Part shown: positions 16,042 through 23,481 of the stretch, piece by piece | How positions within the stretch are numbered: the first letter of the stretch is position 1 | How the letters are laid out: every line of letters begins with the position of its first letter | From: an uncultured Chloroflexota bacterium | Lineage (GTDB): Bacteria; Chloroflexota; Anaerolineae; Anaerolineales; Anaerolineaceae | Direction of reading: 5' to 3' | DNA: 37,417 nt | Assembly (NCBI GenBank): GCA_902791025.1 | Contig: CADATZ010000035.1 | Span: 1 to 37,417 of the forward strand | The notes under the pieces: model-generated | The model's input: the letters and a program-made list of their open reading frames with translations, nothing else | What the model was told of the DNA's origin: nothing | Databases searched by the model: none | Translations under genes and position numbers: made by a program

Positions 16042-17187
16042 TTAGTTGCCGATTTCGCCGTAATATACACCGACCCCGTCGCGGAATGTCATCAGGACAC
16101 CGGAAATCTGAGGATCTCTGTTTTCATCATATTCGAAATGGCCGTTGGGCAGTTCCATGTTTACAGCAGCCATGGCGTCGCGGAAAGCTTCCGGATCATC
16201 GACCTTGCCGCAGTCCTGGAGTGCCTGGGCGATAATGCGCATGGCGTTGTAGCTCATGGTAGCCTGGTTCATCGGCAGTTCGCCGTCCCACTTGGCTTTG
16301 TAGGCTTCAACAAATTCTTTGGCTTTCGGTTCATCGCTGTCCGCACAGAAGGTGGTCACGTAAATGATCCCTTCCAGGTCTTCCTTCGGGGTCAGCTGGG
16401 TAAGCAGTTCGTTATCCCAGGAAGCCGCGCCGACGATCTGGGTGTCCATTCCCAGTTCGCGGATCTGCTGGGTCGGAAGCGGCAGTTCGGCCGCCTGAGC
16501 TTCAATGAAGATGACATCCGGTTCCCAATCCTTGAAGGCAGTGATCTGAGCTTTGAAATCTTTGATTTCAGCACCTGCATATGCCTGGACGAAAGTCTCG
16601 CCGCCCATTTCTTCGAAGGACTTCACAAAGAAATCCATGATCCCGGTGGAATAGTCGTCAGCATTGTTGTACAGGATCGCTGCGCGGCGCTTGCCAAGGG
16701 TTTCATAAGCAAGTTTGGCAGCCAGGTAACCCTGGTAGCTGTCGATCCAGCAGGAGCGGAACATATATTCGCCGCCGACCTGTGTCACGTCCGGGTTCGT
16801 ACCGGTGGTGGAAACCATCACGACTTTTTCAGAAGTGGCAATGGGGCCGCCTGCCATAGATGTGGAAGAAGAATTCGTACCGACGATCGCAACGACGCCG
16901 TCGCTGATAAGTTTGCTGACGGCATTGATCGTGATATCAGGTTTACCTTCGTTGTCTTCGATCAGGAGTTCGAGGTCGTAGGTTTTATCTCCGACCTGGA
17001 GACCGCCGGCTTCGTTGATCTGGTCGATTGCCAGCTGGACACCATGGGTTGAATACAAACCGGACATTGCCATGGAACCCGTAATCGGCTGGCAAAGGCC
17101 AATTTTCAGTGTCTCATTGGCTGAAACAGCCATGACGGAAGCAAACGCCATGATCAGCACGAGAGCTAAAAACATATACTTTTTCAT
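16042..17187 (-). CDS. livK: ABC transporter substrate-binding protein, LivJ/LivK type
   Basis: A 381-residue periplasmic-binding-protein-fold protein (peripla_BP_6, Leu/Ile/Val class). Residues 1-23 form a signal peptide (MKKYMFLALVLIM core, cleavage likely at AVSA before N24). There is no lipobox cysteine. The mature part starts ETLKIGLCQPITGSMAMSG, the classic strand and substrate loop, with later blocks AIVGTNSSSTSM and VVMVSTTGTNPDVT. ATG 17187 follows AAAGGAGAAATCAA; the longer frame adds 17 residues. It lies 47 bp after the aminotransferase gene. The ligand could be an amino acid, hydroxy-amino acid or small amide; the family is broad. Confidence 0.92.
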   Translation of the reverse strand: MKKYMFLALVLIMAFASVMAVSANETLKIGLCQPITGSMAMSGLYSTHGVQLAIDQINEAGGLQVGDKTYDLELLIEDNEGKPDITINAVSKLISDGVVAIVGTNSSSTSMAGGPIATSEKVVMVSTTGTNPDVTQVGGEYMFRSCWIDSYQGYLAAKLAYETLGKRRAAILYNNADDYSTGIMDFFVKSFEEMGGETFVQAYAGAEIKDFKAQITAFKDWEPDVIFIEAQAAELPLPTQQIRELGMDTQIVGAASWDNELLTQLTPKEDLEGIIYVTTFCADSDEPKAKEFVEAYKAKWDGELPMNQATMSYNAMRIIAQALQDCGKVDDPEAFRDAMAAVNMELPNGHFEYDENRDPQISGVLMTFRDGVGVYYGEIGN

Positions 17188-17234
17188 TTGATTTCTCCTT
17201 TTTATAATCTTGACAGCAGCTGTCTGCTGTTTGC

Positions 17235-18428
17235 TCACTTGAGGGATGCGATGATTTCTCCCATTCTTCTGACTTTTTCTGAGATCGCAGCTTCGTTGGA
17301 GGTCGCGAAATTCAGCCGCATGCAGTTGAGACTGCGCCCCGGAGCAGCATAGAATTTGCTGCCGGGTACGAACGCGATATTCTCATTGAATACAGGCTCG
17401 AAAAGCTTTTCCGTATCGTATTTTTCAGGCAGTTCAAGCCAGAGGAACATTCCGCCTTCCGGCACGACAACTTTTGTCCCTTCCGGGAAAGATTCCCGGA
17501 CTGCTTCCACCATCAGGTCCCGCCGGTGTCCATACACCTTCCGGACAGTTTCCAAATGTTCATCCACGTCATATTCCGACAGATAATGGAAGACCTGCCG
17601 CTGGGACAAATTATTTACCTGAAGGTCATCGATCATCTTGATATAAACCATCTGCTGCGTAAACAATTTACTGCCGACAGTCCAGCCGATACGCATGCCA
17701 GGGGCAATGATCTTTGAAACCGATCCGATATAAACCACATGATTATCTTTATCAAAACTCTTTATTGCGGGGAAAACATTACCGGAAAAACTCAGGAGCG
17801 AATAAGGGGCGTCTTCCAGGATCAGAACGTTGTATTTCTCTGACAGTTCCACCATCTTCTTCCGTTTTTCGACAGAAGTTACACGCCCGCTGGGATTCTG
17901 GAAATCCGGAATGGTATAGATGAATTTCACATCGTGTGATTTCAACGCGTTTTCCAGCATTTCCATATTCAGGCCGTCATCGTCCATCGGCACGTCGATG
18001 ATCTCTGCCCGATAGCTGCGGAAGATGTCAAGTGCGCCGGTATAGCTCGGATCCTCGACAACAACAGCGCCCCCATCCGTCAGCATCGCGCGGGTGATAT
18101 AGGATAATGCCTGTGTGGATCCCTCGTAAATCTGGATGTTTTCAGAAGTTGTGTTTACCTGAAAACGCTTCATGAAATCAGCCAATGTCCGTTTCAGCGG
18201 TTCATAACCGGTGGACGGCGCGTATTGAATCACCTGCCCGTCTTCATTATCGAAAATGTTCTCGGTGATCTCACGCAGTTCCTTCAGCGGGAAAAATTCT
18301 TTTGCCGGCATGCCGCCCGCAAATGAGGTAACCGCTATTCCGGCTGCTGTTTTGGCATTGATCATTGTGGTAATTGCACGAATCGCAGACGGACCGAGTG
18401 AATCTGTAAACCTTGTTTTAATTTCCAT
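17235..18428 (-). CDS. PLP-dependent class I/II aminotransferase
   Basis: A 397-residue fold-type I aminotransferase of the 2-aminoadipate/aromatic subgroup. The PLP-binding lysine is K239 (GSVSKIIAPGMRIGW). N178 (PDFQNPSG), D206 and Y209 (LEDAPYS) contact the cofactor, and an arginine in NCMRLNF near the C-terminus binds the substrate carboxylate. An ATG six codons upstream exists (18446), but the GGGGAG and the start two bases after the aldolase stop favour ATG 18428. Its place between an aldolase and an amino-acid-type binding protein suggests the imported compound is an amino acid that it deaminates; this is inference. Confidence 0.9.
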   Translation of the reverse strand: MEIKTRFTDSLGPSAIRAITTMINAKTAAGIAVTSFAGGMPAKEFFPLKELREITENIFDNEDGQVIQYAPSTGYEPLKRTLADFMKRFQVNTTSENIQIYEGSTQALSYITRAMLTDGGAVVVEDPSYTGALDIFRSYRAEIIDVPMDDDGLNMEMLENALKSHDVKFIYTIPDFQNPSGRVTSVEKRKKMVELSEKYNVLILEDAPYSLLSFSGNVFPAIKSFDKDNHVVYIGSVSKIIAPGMRIGWTVGSKLFTQQMVYIKMIDDLQVNNLSQRQVFHYLSEYDVDEHLETVRKVYGHRRDLMVEAVRESFPEGTKVVVPEGGMFLWLELPEKYDTEKLFEPVFNENIAFVPGSKFYAAPGRSLNCMRLNFATSNEAAISEKVRRMGEIIASLK

Positions 18429-18430
18429 TC

Positions 18431-19363
18431 CTATATTTCTCCCCATTCTTTTTCAGTTTCTGCAATCAAATCATTGATTTTAATGATCTGCTCATCGATA
18501 TTCTTTATTTCCTCACTGGTGATCGGTTCGGTCGGCAGCGCTGCACGCTTATCCGTAAAGCCGAGCCTGCTGACGGCGTATTTTGTCGATGAAGTCTGAT
18601 TTTTGGCCATCGGATATATTTTGTCGCATTCCATTACGACGTCATTCCAGGCGATTGTGCCTTCTATGTTTCCTGCCGCGCCATATTCATACATGCGGAT
18701 GAACGGTTTAGGAAATGCAGTTGCAAGCGATGGCACATACCCGTCAGCGCCAAGCAACAAGCTTGCCGCGGACAGTACAGTGCTGCCCTGCATAAGGAAG
18801 AAATCCTTGCGGTCTTTGAAAAAACGGAGACATTTGATAAAATCGCCCAGCCTGCCCGATGAGTCTTTGTATCCGACTACCTTATCAATTTCGCTGATTT
18901 TAAAAATGGTCTCAGCCGTGAGCGTCTGAGATGTAAACGAAGGAATATTGTAAATTACTAAAGAAATATTGGTTTGCCGGGAAATCTGTTCAAAGTGTCT
19001 GACTGTTTCATACTGGGTGGCATGCCGGGCGTAGAATACCGGCGTTATCACTGCGTACTGCCCGCCCATTTGCTCCAATTCCTTGATGTTCTCGATCACC
19101 CGTTTTGTACCGGTATCCATCACACCGCATAAAACAGGAACCCGGTCTTTCACTTCGTCAAGAGCGATCCGGATCGCGTTGTTTCGTTCTTTCTGGGTAA
19201 GCCCCATGGTTTCCCCATTTGATCCGGCGACGAAAATGCCATGAAGCCCGCTTTCAACACAAAAATCAAGAAGAGATCGGAAGCCGGCCTCATCCACATG
19301 TTCTTCTGCATCAAGAGGTGTAATTATTGGAGGTATCACACCGTGTATTTTTTTCACTTCCAT
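18431..19363 (-). CDS. DapA/NAL-family class I aldolase (second of two)
   Basis: A 310-residue member of the dihydrodipicolinate synthase/N-acetylneuraminate lyase superfamily. Schiff-base lysine K166 (VGYKDSSGR), tyrosine Y138 (IYNIPSFT), loop GSNGE (47-51). The loop and the region after Tyr differ from the copy at 8958-9866, so the two probably use different aldehydes or keto acids. ATG 19363 follows AAGGAGCGAAA; the longer frame adds 17 cysteine-rich residues that do not belong to the family. It is the first gene of the block, preceded by a TTGACA-type promoter. Confidence 0.87.
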   Translation of the reverse strand: MEVKKIHGVIPPIITPLDAEEHVDEAGFRSLLDFCVESGLHGIFVAGSNGETMGLTQKERNNAIRIALDEVKDRVPVLCGVMDTGTKRVIENIKELEQMGGQYAVITPVFYARHATQYETVRHFEQISRQTNISLVIYNIPSFTSQTLTAETIFKISEIDKVVGYKDSSGRLGDFIKCLRFFKDRKDFFLMQGSTVLSAASLLLGADGYVPSLATAFPKPFIRMYEYGAAGNIEGTIAWNDVVMECDKIYPMAKNQTSSTKYAVSRLGFTDKRAALPTEPITSEEIKNIDEQIIKINDLIAETEKEWGEI

Positions 19364-19436
19364 TTTCGCTCCTTGAAACTGTTCATTTTTGCAACATTTT
19401 AAGCAGTTCTTCATTTCTTCGTTCTTCGTAATTTCA

Positions 19437-19463
19437 ATTTTACCATATTTAACTTTTTGTCAA
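19437..19463 (-). promoter_or_regulatory. Candidate promoter of the catabolic block
   Basis: On the minus strand a perfect TTGACA (19463-19458) is followed after 15 bp by TAAAAT (19442-19437), about 75 bp before the aldolase start. The spacing is shorter than ideal, which would fit an activator-dependent or weak promoter. No sigma-54 -24/-12 element was seen here. Confidence 0.5.
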
Positions 19464-19564
19464 GGCCTAATTACCGGTTTATATCTGTACAATTTTGTAA
19501 CACTTCAATATCGGTGATTTTTAAAATTTCAAAAAAGAAAATTACTACCGTCCGGCTGCTGGCT

Positions 19565-19826
19565 TTATCTTTTTACCTTACCCTTAGCTTCAGGGCTAAA
19601 GGGTTTTGTACAAATCAGCCGAATGTCCAGTTTCGCACAGATATCTTTGATCCATTTGCTGCGATGCCGTTTCCTATTGTCGAAATAGATCGTATCCGGG
19701 ATTTCATATGACATAACTGCATTCCGCAGGGTATGTTCGAGAATTTCCGAAGACATGTTGTCGTAGAACACAGCTCCAGCCACGTAAATTTTTTTGGCAT
19801 TTAGATCCAGCCGTTGTTGAGTAAAA
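19565..19826 (-). pseudogene. DDE (rve-type) transposase fragment
   Basis: The minus frame encodes about 87 residues of an integrase-core transposase: VAGAVFYDNMSSEILEHTL, then MSYEIPDTIYFDNRKRH and LICTKPFSPEAKGKVKR. These match the central strand, the second catalytic aspartate (YxDN) and the catalytic glutamate helix (PEAKGKVER) of rve-family IS transposases. The N-terminal DNA-binding region and first aspartate are missing. A stop follows KGKVKR, where family members continue into the C-terminal domain. The open frame extends upstream through the terminator at 19837-19872, but that part is not transposase. No inverted repeats were found, so this is a relic. Confidence 0.7.
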
Positions 19827-19836
19827 TTCTGTATAT

Positions 19837-19872
19837 AAAAAAGGGCTGTTACCACCTGTTTCGTAACAGCCC
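19837..19872 (-). terminator. Intrinsic terminator of the ECF/phosphorylase operon
   Basis: On the minus strand GGGCTGTTAC (19872-19863) pairs with GTAACAGCCC (19852-19843) around a 10-base loop and is followed by TTTTTT. It lies 36 bp after the phosphorylase stop codon and closes the operon. Confidence 0.92.
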
Positions 19873-19908
19873 TGAAAGAGTTTTTGTGAGAGGAGATTAA
19901 AGCCCTTT

Positions 19909-20802
19909 TTATTTTTCCGGAACCGTAACCCAGGTATGCCAGTCTTCTCCGATATCCCCGCGGTTCTTATAAACATCCATCGAATGGCCGCATCTGCAGT
20001 TCCGCTCATCAAGAAGTTTCAGCATCGCGTTCTTGAAGATCCGGGGAAGCGCTTTCGTCGAATCCTTCATGCGCTTGGCGACATCTTCCGGAAGCATGCT
20101 GGAGAAAATACCGGCATTATGCTGCGCGCTGAGCCGCGGATCACCTTCCGCATAGTTGGAAATATAGGTCAATGATGCGTAGCACATCTCCAGTTCACGG
20201 GCAAGATACAGTTCCGGAATGATCGTCATGCCGACCACATCACCACCCCACATGCCGAACATGCGGATCTCAGCTTTTGTCTCAAGCCGGGGGCCTTCCG
20301 TACATACATAAACGCCGCCGTCAAAGGTTCTGGGTTCGACTTCCCTGGCCGCCTCAAACAGTGCCTGCCGGCATTCCGGACAGAAAGCGGGATTCTGACG
20401 GATGAAGCCCATCCCCTTCCCGACATAATAGGTATAGGCACGGTTCTTGGTCATATCGATATAATCATCGATGATCACATAATCCCCGGGCATGATATGC
20501 GGCGAAATCGTACCGGCGCCGTTCCATGAAAGGACCCGTTTCGCGCCCATCTCTTTGGCAGCGTAAATATTTGCCCGGGAATTGACAAACGGCGCAGAAA
20601 CCGAGTATCCGTGTTCCCCGTGGCGTGACATGAATCCGACATATTTTCCACCGAGATCCAGCACGGAAATCTTATTGGCCAGTCCGTAGGGCGTTTCCAG
20701 ACGGACTTCGTCAACAATCGTACCGATATCTCCCCGGTCCAGAAAATACGCTTCTGTACCGCCCATAACAAGTATTTCTATCTGTTTTGTTTTCTGACTC
20801 AT
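19909..20802 (-). CDS. MTAP/PNP-family nucleoside phosphorylase with an Asn purine site
   Basis: A 297-residue trimeric-type purine nucleoside phosphorylase related to 5'-methylthioadenosine phosphorylase. Visible are the phosphate-loop remnant GGTEAYF, RHGEHG (60-65), NGAGTI (94-99), the signature CTEGPRLETKAE (167-178) and VVGMTIIPELYLARE. At the purine-recognition site human MTAP has T-D-Y-D; here the sequence is S215-N216-Y217-A218. Both aspartates are lost, and an asparagine here is typical of 6-oxopurine enzymes such as PNP and methylthioinosine phosphorylase. The likely reaction is phosphorolysis of a 5'-modified inosine/guanosine-type nucleoside, but adenosine analogues are not excluded. 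ATG 20802 was chosen by family alignment; upstream AAGGA is rather far. It is the last gene of the operon. The C-terminus contains an unusual CRCGH segment. Confidence 0.87.
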   Translation of the reverse strand: MSQKTKQIEILVMGGTEAYFLDRGDIGTIVDEVRLETPYGLANKISVLDLGGKYVGFMSRHGEHGYSVSAPFVNSRANIYAAKEMGAKRVLSWNGAGTISPHIMPGDYVIIDDYIDMTKNRAYTYYVGKGMGFIRQNPAFCPECRQALFEAAREVEPRTFDGGVYVCTEGPRLETKAEIRMFGMWGGDVVGMTIIPELYLARELEMCYASLTYISNYAEGDPRLSAQHNAGIFSSMLPEDVAKRMKDSTKALPRIFKNAMLKLLDERNCRCGHSMDVYKNRGDIGEDWHTWVTVPEK

Positions 20803-20828
20803 TTTCGTTATTTTATCCTTTCCTGTTA

Positions 20829-21659
20829 TCAAAGCCTTCCCGGCACCAGAACCATCCATCCGGCGATCCGGGCTGCCAAAGCGGCAAGAAAAGCAAGGAT
20901 GCACAGCGCTGTCAGGACTGTGTCGATCGTCCTGAATGCGGGTTTCCTGTAAAAGCGGTGCTTATAGAGCTTGTTTCGGAACCCTTTCGTATCAAGCGCA
21001 TTCGCGACCAGCTGGATCCGCCGCAGCGACATAAAGATCATAGGCGCCAGAATAGCCGAGTATTTTCTCGCTTTCGCTTTGACGCCGCCCTGCTCAAAAT
21101 CTAGGCCGCGGGCACGCTGCGCCTCGGTAATGATCGAAGCATCATTCTGCACCAGCGGAACGAAGCGGAATGCCAGGACAAACAGCTCGCTGACCGTAAA
21201 CGGGATCCCGATGCCCGAGAACCCGATCGTCATATCCCTCAGTGAGGTCGATGACAGATAGAGGAAGATCGGAAGCGAACTCACGAGCATCCGCAGCCCC
21301 ATGGAAATTGCCCACATGAAGCCGACATCCGAAAAAGCGATGCTGATACCGAACCATTTTTTCGTTTCAAAATAAACATCGCCGCCCACATCGCCGCCGA
21401 AAGGGATCCAGGATATAAAGCTGATCAGCGCCCCGACACCGATGACGGCAAGGTAGACCAGAAACAGCTTTCTGGACATCTTCGCATAAAGGGCTACGCC
21501 GAGAATAACGGCGTATAACAGCGCCAGCAGCAGCGGATGCTGAATGCAGAACGTCGCCGCGATCGCGCAGAGCATAAAGACGGTACGGGTCGTCGGATGA
21601 AGCTTCTGAAATCCGCTGTCGGTCTTTTCATAAACAAACGCGCCTCGTGTTTTTGCCAT
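20829..21659 (-). CDS. ecfT: ECF transporter transmembrane component EcfT
   Basis: A 276-residue CbiQ/EcfT-family membrane protein with about six helices. The coupling-helix motifs contain the family Ala-Arg-Gly: AQRARGLDFEQ and, later, LVANALDTKGFRN. The region MGLRMLVSSLPIFLYLSST precedes the first coupling helix, as in other EcfT proteins. It links the S component to the two ATPases. It lies 43 bp after the small membrane protein gene; AGGAGAG lies about 11 bases before ATG 21659. Confidence 0.93.
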   Translation of the reverse strand: MAKTRGAFVYEKTDSGFQKLHPTTRTVFMLCAIAATFCIQHPLLLALLYAVILGVALYAKMSRKLFLVYLAVIGVGALISFISWIPFGGDVGGDVYFETKKWFGISIAFSDVGFMWAISMGLRMLVSSLPIFLYLSSTSLRDMTIGFSGIGIPFTVSELFVLAFRFVPLVQNDASIITEAQRARGLDFEQGGVKAKARKYSAILAPMIFMSLRRIQLVANALDTKGFRNKLYKHRFYRKPAFRTIDTVLTALCILAFLAALAARIAGWMVLVPGRL

Positions 21660-21702
21660 AACGCACGTCTCTCCTGTTCAGGATTTCTCCTTTTTGATTC
21701 GT

Positions 21703-21801
21703 CTATTTTTTCTTTCCGGCAAAAAACAGATACACCGCGATCATAACGACACAAATACCAAAGATAATATAAGCTGCAGGTGTTAATTCAGGGAATTGCA
21801 T
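21703..21801 (-). CDS. 32-residue single-helix membrane protein in the ECF operon
   Basis: ATG 21801 opens a 32-codon frame encoding MQFPELTPAAYIIFGICVVM followed by IAVYLFFAGKKK. It has a short polar N-terminus, one hydrophobic helix of about 20 residues (11-28) and a positively charged C-terminus, so the predicted topology is N-out, C-in. AAGGAG lies exactly seven bases before the ATG, one of the best ribosome sites in the operon, and the start lies four bases after the ecfA stop. I know no family for it. Small helper subunits such as CbiN exist in metal ECF systems, but this is shorter and lacks their sequence features. It may be an assembly or regulatory subunit of this transporter. Confidence 0.75.
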   Translation of the reverse strand: MQFPELTPAAYIIFGICVVMIAVYLFFAGKKK

Positions 21802-21805
21802 GATA

Positions 21806-22642
21806 TCACTCCTTTTTATTACTTTTTTCAAAATGTTCGCGCACCGGCCGGACCGCATCACCGGATACGGTCCACGGTTCTCCCGGCGCACCGACACGCT
21901 GCCAGAACTGCGTGATCTGTGGCGGCTTGACGAAACTTTTGGAAAGAAAGTCCTCATGCCGGAAGACTTCTTTCGGCGTCCCGTCGATCTGGATCTCGCC
22001 GCCGCTCATCACAACCGCACGTTTGGCGTGTTCCGCCACAAGACGCATATTATGCGTGATGATCATGATCGTATGACCGGAATCCCGGATCGTGTTGATC
22101 AGGCTCATCATGTTGCAGCTGTCCCGCCAGTCCAGGCCGGTCGTCGGTTCATCCAGCACGATCAGTTTCGGTTCCATCGCAAGCACCGAAGCGACCGCGA
22201 TTTTCTGCCGTTCGCCTTTTCCGGCAAAATAAGGTTCCTCTTTCCGGTATTTCAGCAGTCCGACCGCCTCCAGGGACCTGACGACACGTTCTTCCACTTC
22301 ATCGTCCGAAAGTCCGAGATTTTTCGGACCGTAGGCGATCTCCTCCTCGACCGTATTCAGGAAAATCTGATGATCGGGGTTCTGGTAACAGTACCCGACC
22401 AGGGCCGCCCGCTCGACTACCGGGATCTCCTTCACCGACCGGCCGAGGATCCGGATATCCCCGGATGTCGGGATGTTCAGCCCGCCAATCAGTTTGGAGA
22501 GGGTCGTCTTGCCGGAGCCGTTCTGCCCGATCATGGCAATGTATTCCCCCTCATCGATCGTCATGTTCAGTCCGTGCAGGATCTCAGGGCCGTCCTCGGA
22601 ATAGGAAAAATGCACGTTTTCGATATCAACCAGTCTGCTCAT
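21806..22642 (-). CDS. ecfA: ECF transporter ATPase EcfA (second copy)
   Basis: A 278-residue ABC ATPase of the energy-coupling-factor class. Walker A GQNGSGKTT, Q-loop GYCYQNPDHQIF, Walker B LIVLDEPTTGLDW and H-loop IMIITHNMR are all intact. The usual LSGGQ signature is altered: the matching region reads FAGKGERQKIAVAS, with AGKGE in place of SGGQ. ECF systems pair two non-identical ATPases, often with one degenerate site, so the heterodimer probably has one canonical and one weakened signature. Its ATG overlaps the previous gene's stop in ATGA, so translation is coupled. Confidence 0.93.
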   Translation of the reverse strand: MSRLVDIENVHFSYSEDGPEILHGLNMTIDEGEYIAMIGQNGSGKTTLSKLIGGLNIPTSGDIRILGRSVKEIPVVERAALVGYCYQNPDHQIFLNTVEEEIAYGPKNLGLSDDEVEERVVRSLEAVGLLKYRKEEPYFAGKGERQKIAVASVLAMEPKLIVLDEPTTGLDWRDSCNMMSLINTIRDSGHTIMIITHNMRLVAEHAKRAVVMSGGEIQIDGTPKEVFRHEDFLSKSFVKPPQITQFWQRVGAPGEPWTVSGDAVRPVREHFEKSNKKE

Positions 22643-23481
22643 GATCTGCTCTCCGTATAAACAGACACCGCCTGGGACAGCGTGATCGGGATCCTTTTCT
22701 TATCGAATCCGGGAAGCGCGTCGAACACTTCAACGATCTGAGGAATCTGCACGCCGTACTCTTTCAGGAGAGGAACGTCGGAAAAGAATTCCTGCGTATC
22801 GCGCAGACAGATCTGCTCGCCCTCAGACAGAAGGAGGATCCGGTCACAGAAGGAAGCAAGGTCTTCCGTTGCATGCGAGATCAGGATGATCCCGATGCTG
22901 CGGTCCTTTTTCAGTTCCTGCAGCACGGAAAAAACCTCCGTCGTCCCGATCGGATCCAGCTCGGAAGTCGGTTCATCCAGCACAAGGATCGAGGGTTCCA
23001 GCGCCAGGCACGAAGCGATCGCCACCTTCTGCTTCTGTCCGCCGGAAAGGCTGAAGGGAGACCTGTCCAGGAAATCCTCCATGTGCACCATGCGGATGGC
23101 ATGATCCACCCGGCGGGTGATCTCGTCGTCGGACAGGCCGAGGTTTTCCAGCGTGAAGACCAGTTCCTCTTCGACAGTCATTCCCATGAACTGCGACTCA
23201 GGATCCTGAAATACCAGGCCGACTTCCTGGACCAGATCGCAGACCGCGTATTTCGTCGTCTCATTCCCCTTGATCCGGACGCTTCCGGAAAATTCCCCGT
23301 GGAAGTTATTGGGAATCAGGCTGTCAATCGTCATCGCGAGCGTGGTCTTCCCGGCACCGGAAGGTCCGGTCACGCCGAGGACCTCTCCCGGCATCAGCGA
23401 GAAGTTGATGCCGTTCAAAGCCTGGCGTGACGAACCGATATATTTCCAGTGGAGGTCGCTCACCGTTACAAGGGGTTCCAT
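22639..23481 (-). CDS. ecfA: ECF transporter ATPase EcfA' (first copy)
   Basis: A 280-residue ABC ATPase. Walker A GPSGAGKTT, Q-loop VGLVFQDPESQFMG, canonical signature FSLSGGQKQKVAIAS, Walker B LVLDEPTSELDP and H-loop ILISHATEDL. It has the ECF-typical C-terminal extension. Its start overlaps the S-component stop in TGATG. It is the canonical partner of the EcfA with an altered signature encoded next. Confidence 0.94.
   Translation of the reverse strand: MEPLVTVSDLHWKYIGSSRQALNGINFSLMPGEVLGVTGPSGAGKTTLAMTIDSLIPNNFHGEFSGSVRIKGNETTKYAVCDLVQEVGLVFQDPESQFMGMTVEEELVFTLENLGLSDDEITRRVDHAIRMVHMEDFLDRSPFSLSGGQKQKVAIASCLALEPSILVLDEPTSELDPIGTTEVFSVLQELKKDRSIGIILISHATEDLASFCDRILLLSEGEQICLRDTQEFFSDVPLLKEYGVQIPQIVEVFDALPGFDKKRIPITLSQAVSVYTESRS

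Noticed and set aside
16006..17052. A 348-codon plus-strand open frame antisense to livK
   Set aside because: It is a codon-bias shadow of the binding protein gene and shows no recognisable domain.
21800..22660. A 286-codon plus-strand open frame antisense to ecfA
   Set aside because: The minus strand encodes an ABC ATPase with nearly all motifs; the plus frame is an artefact of codon composition.
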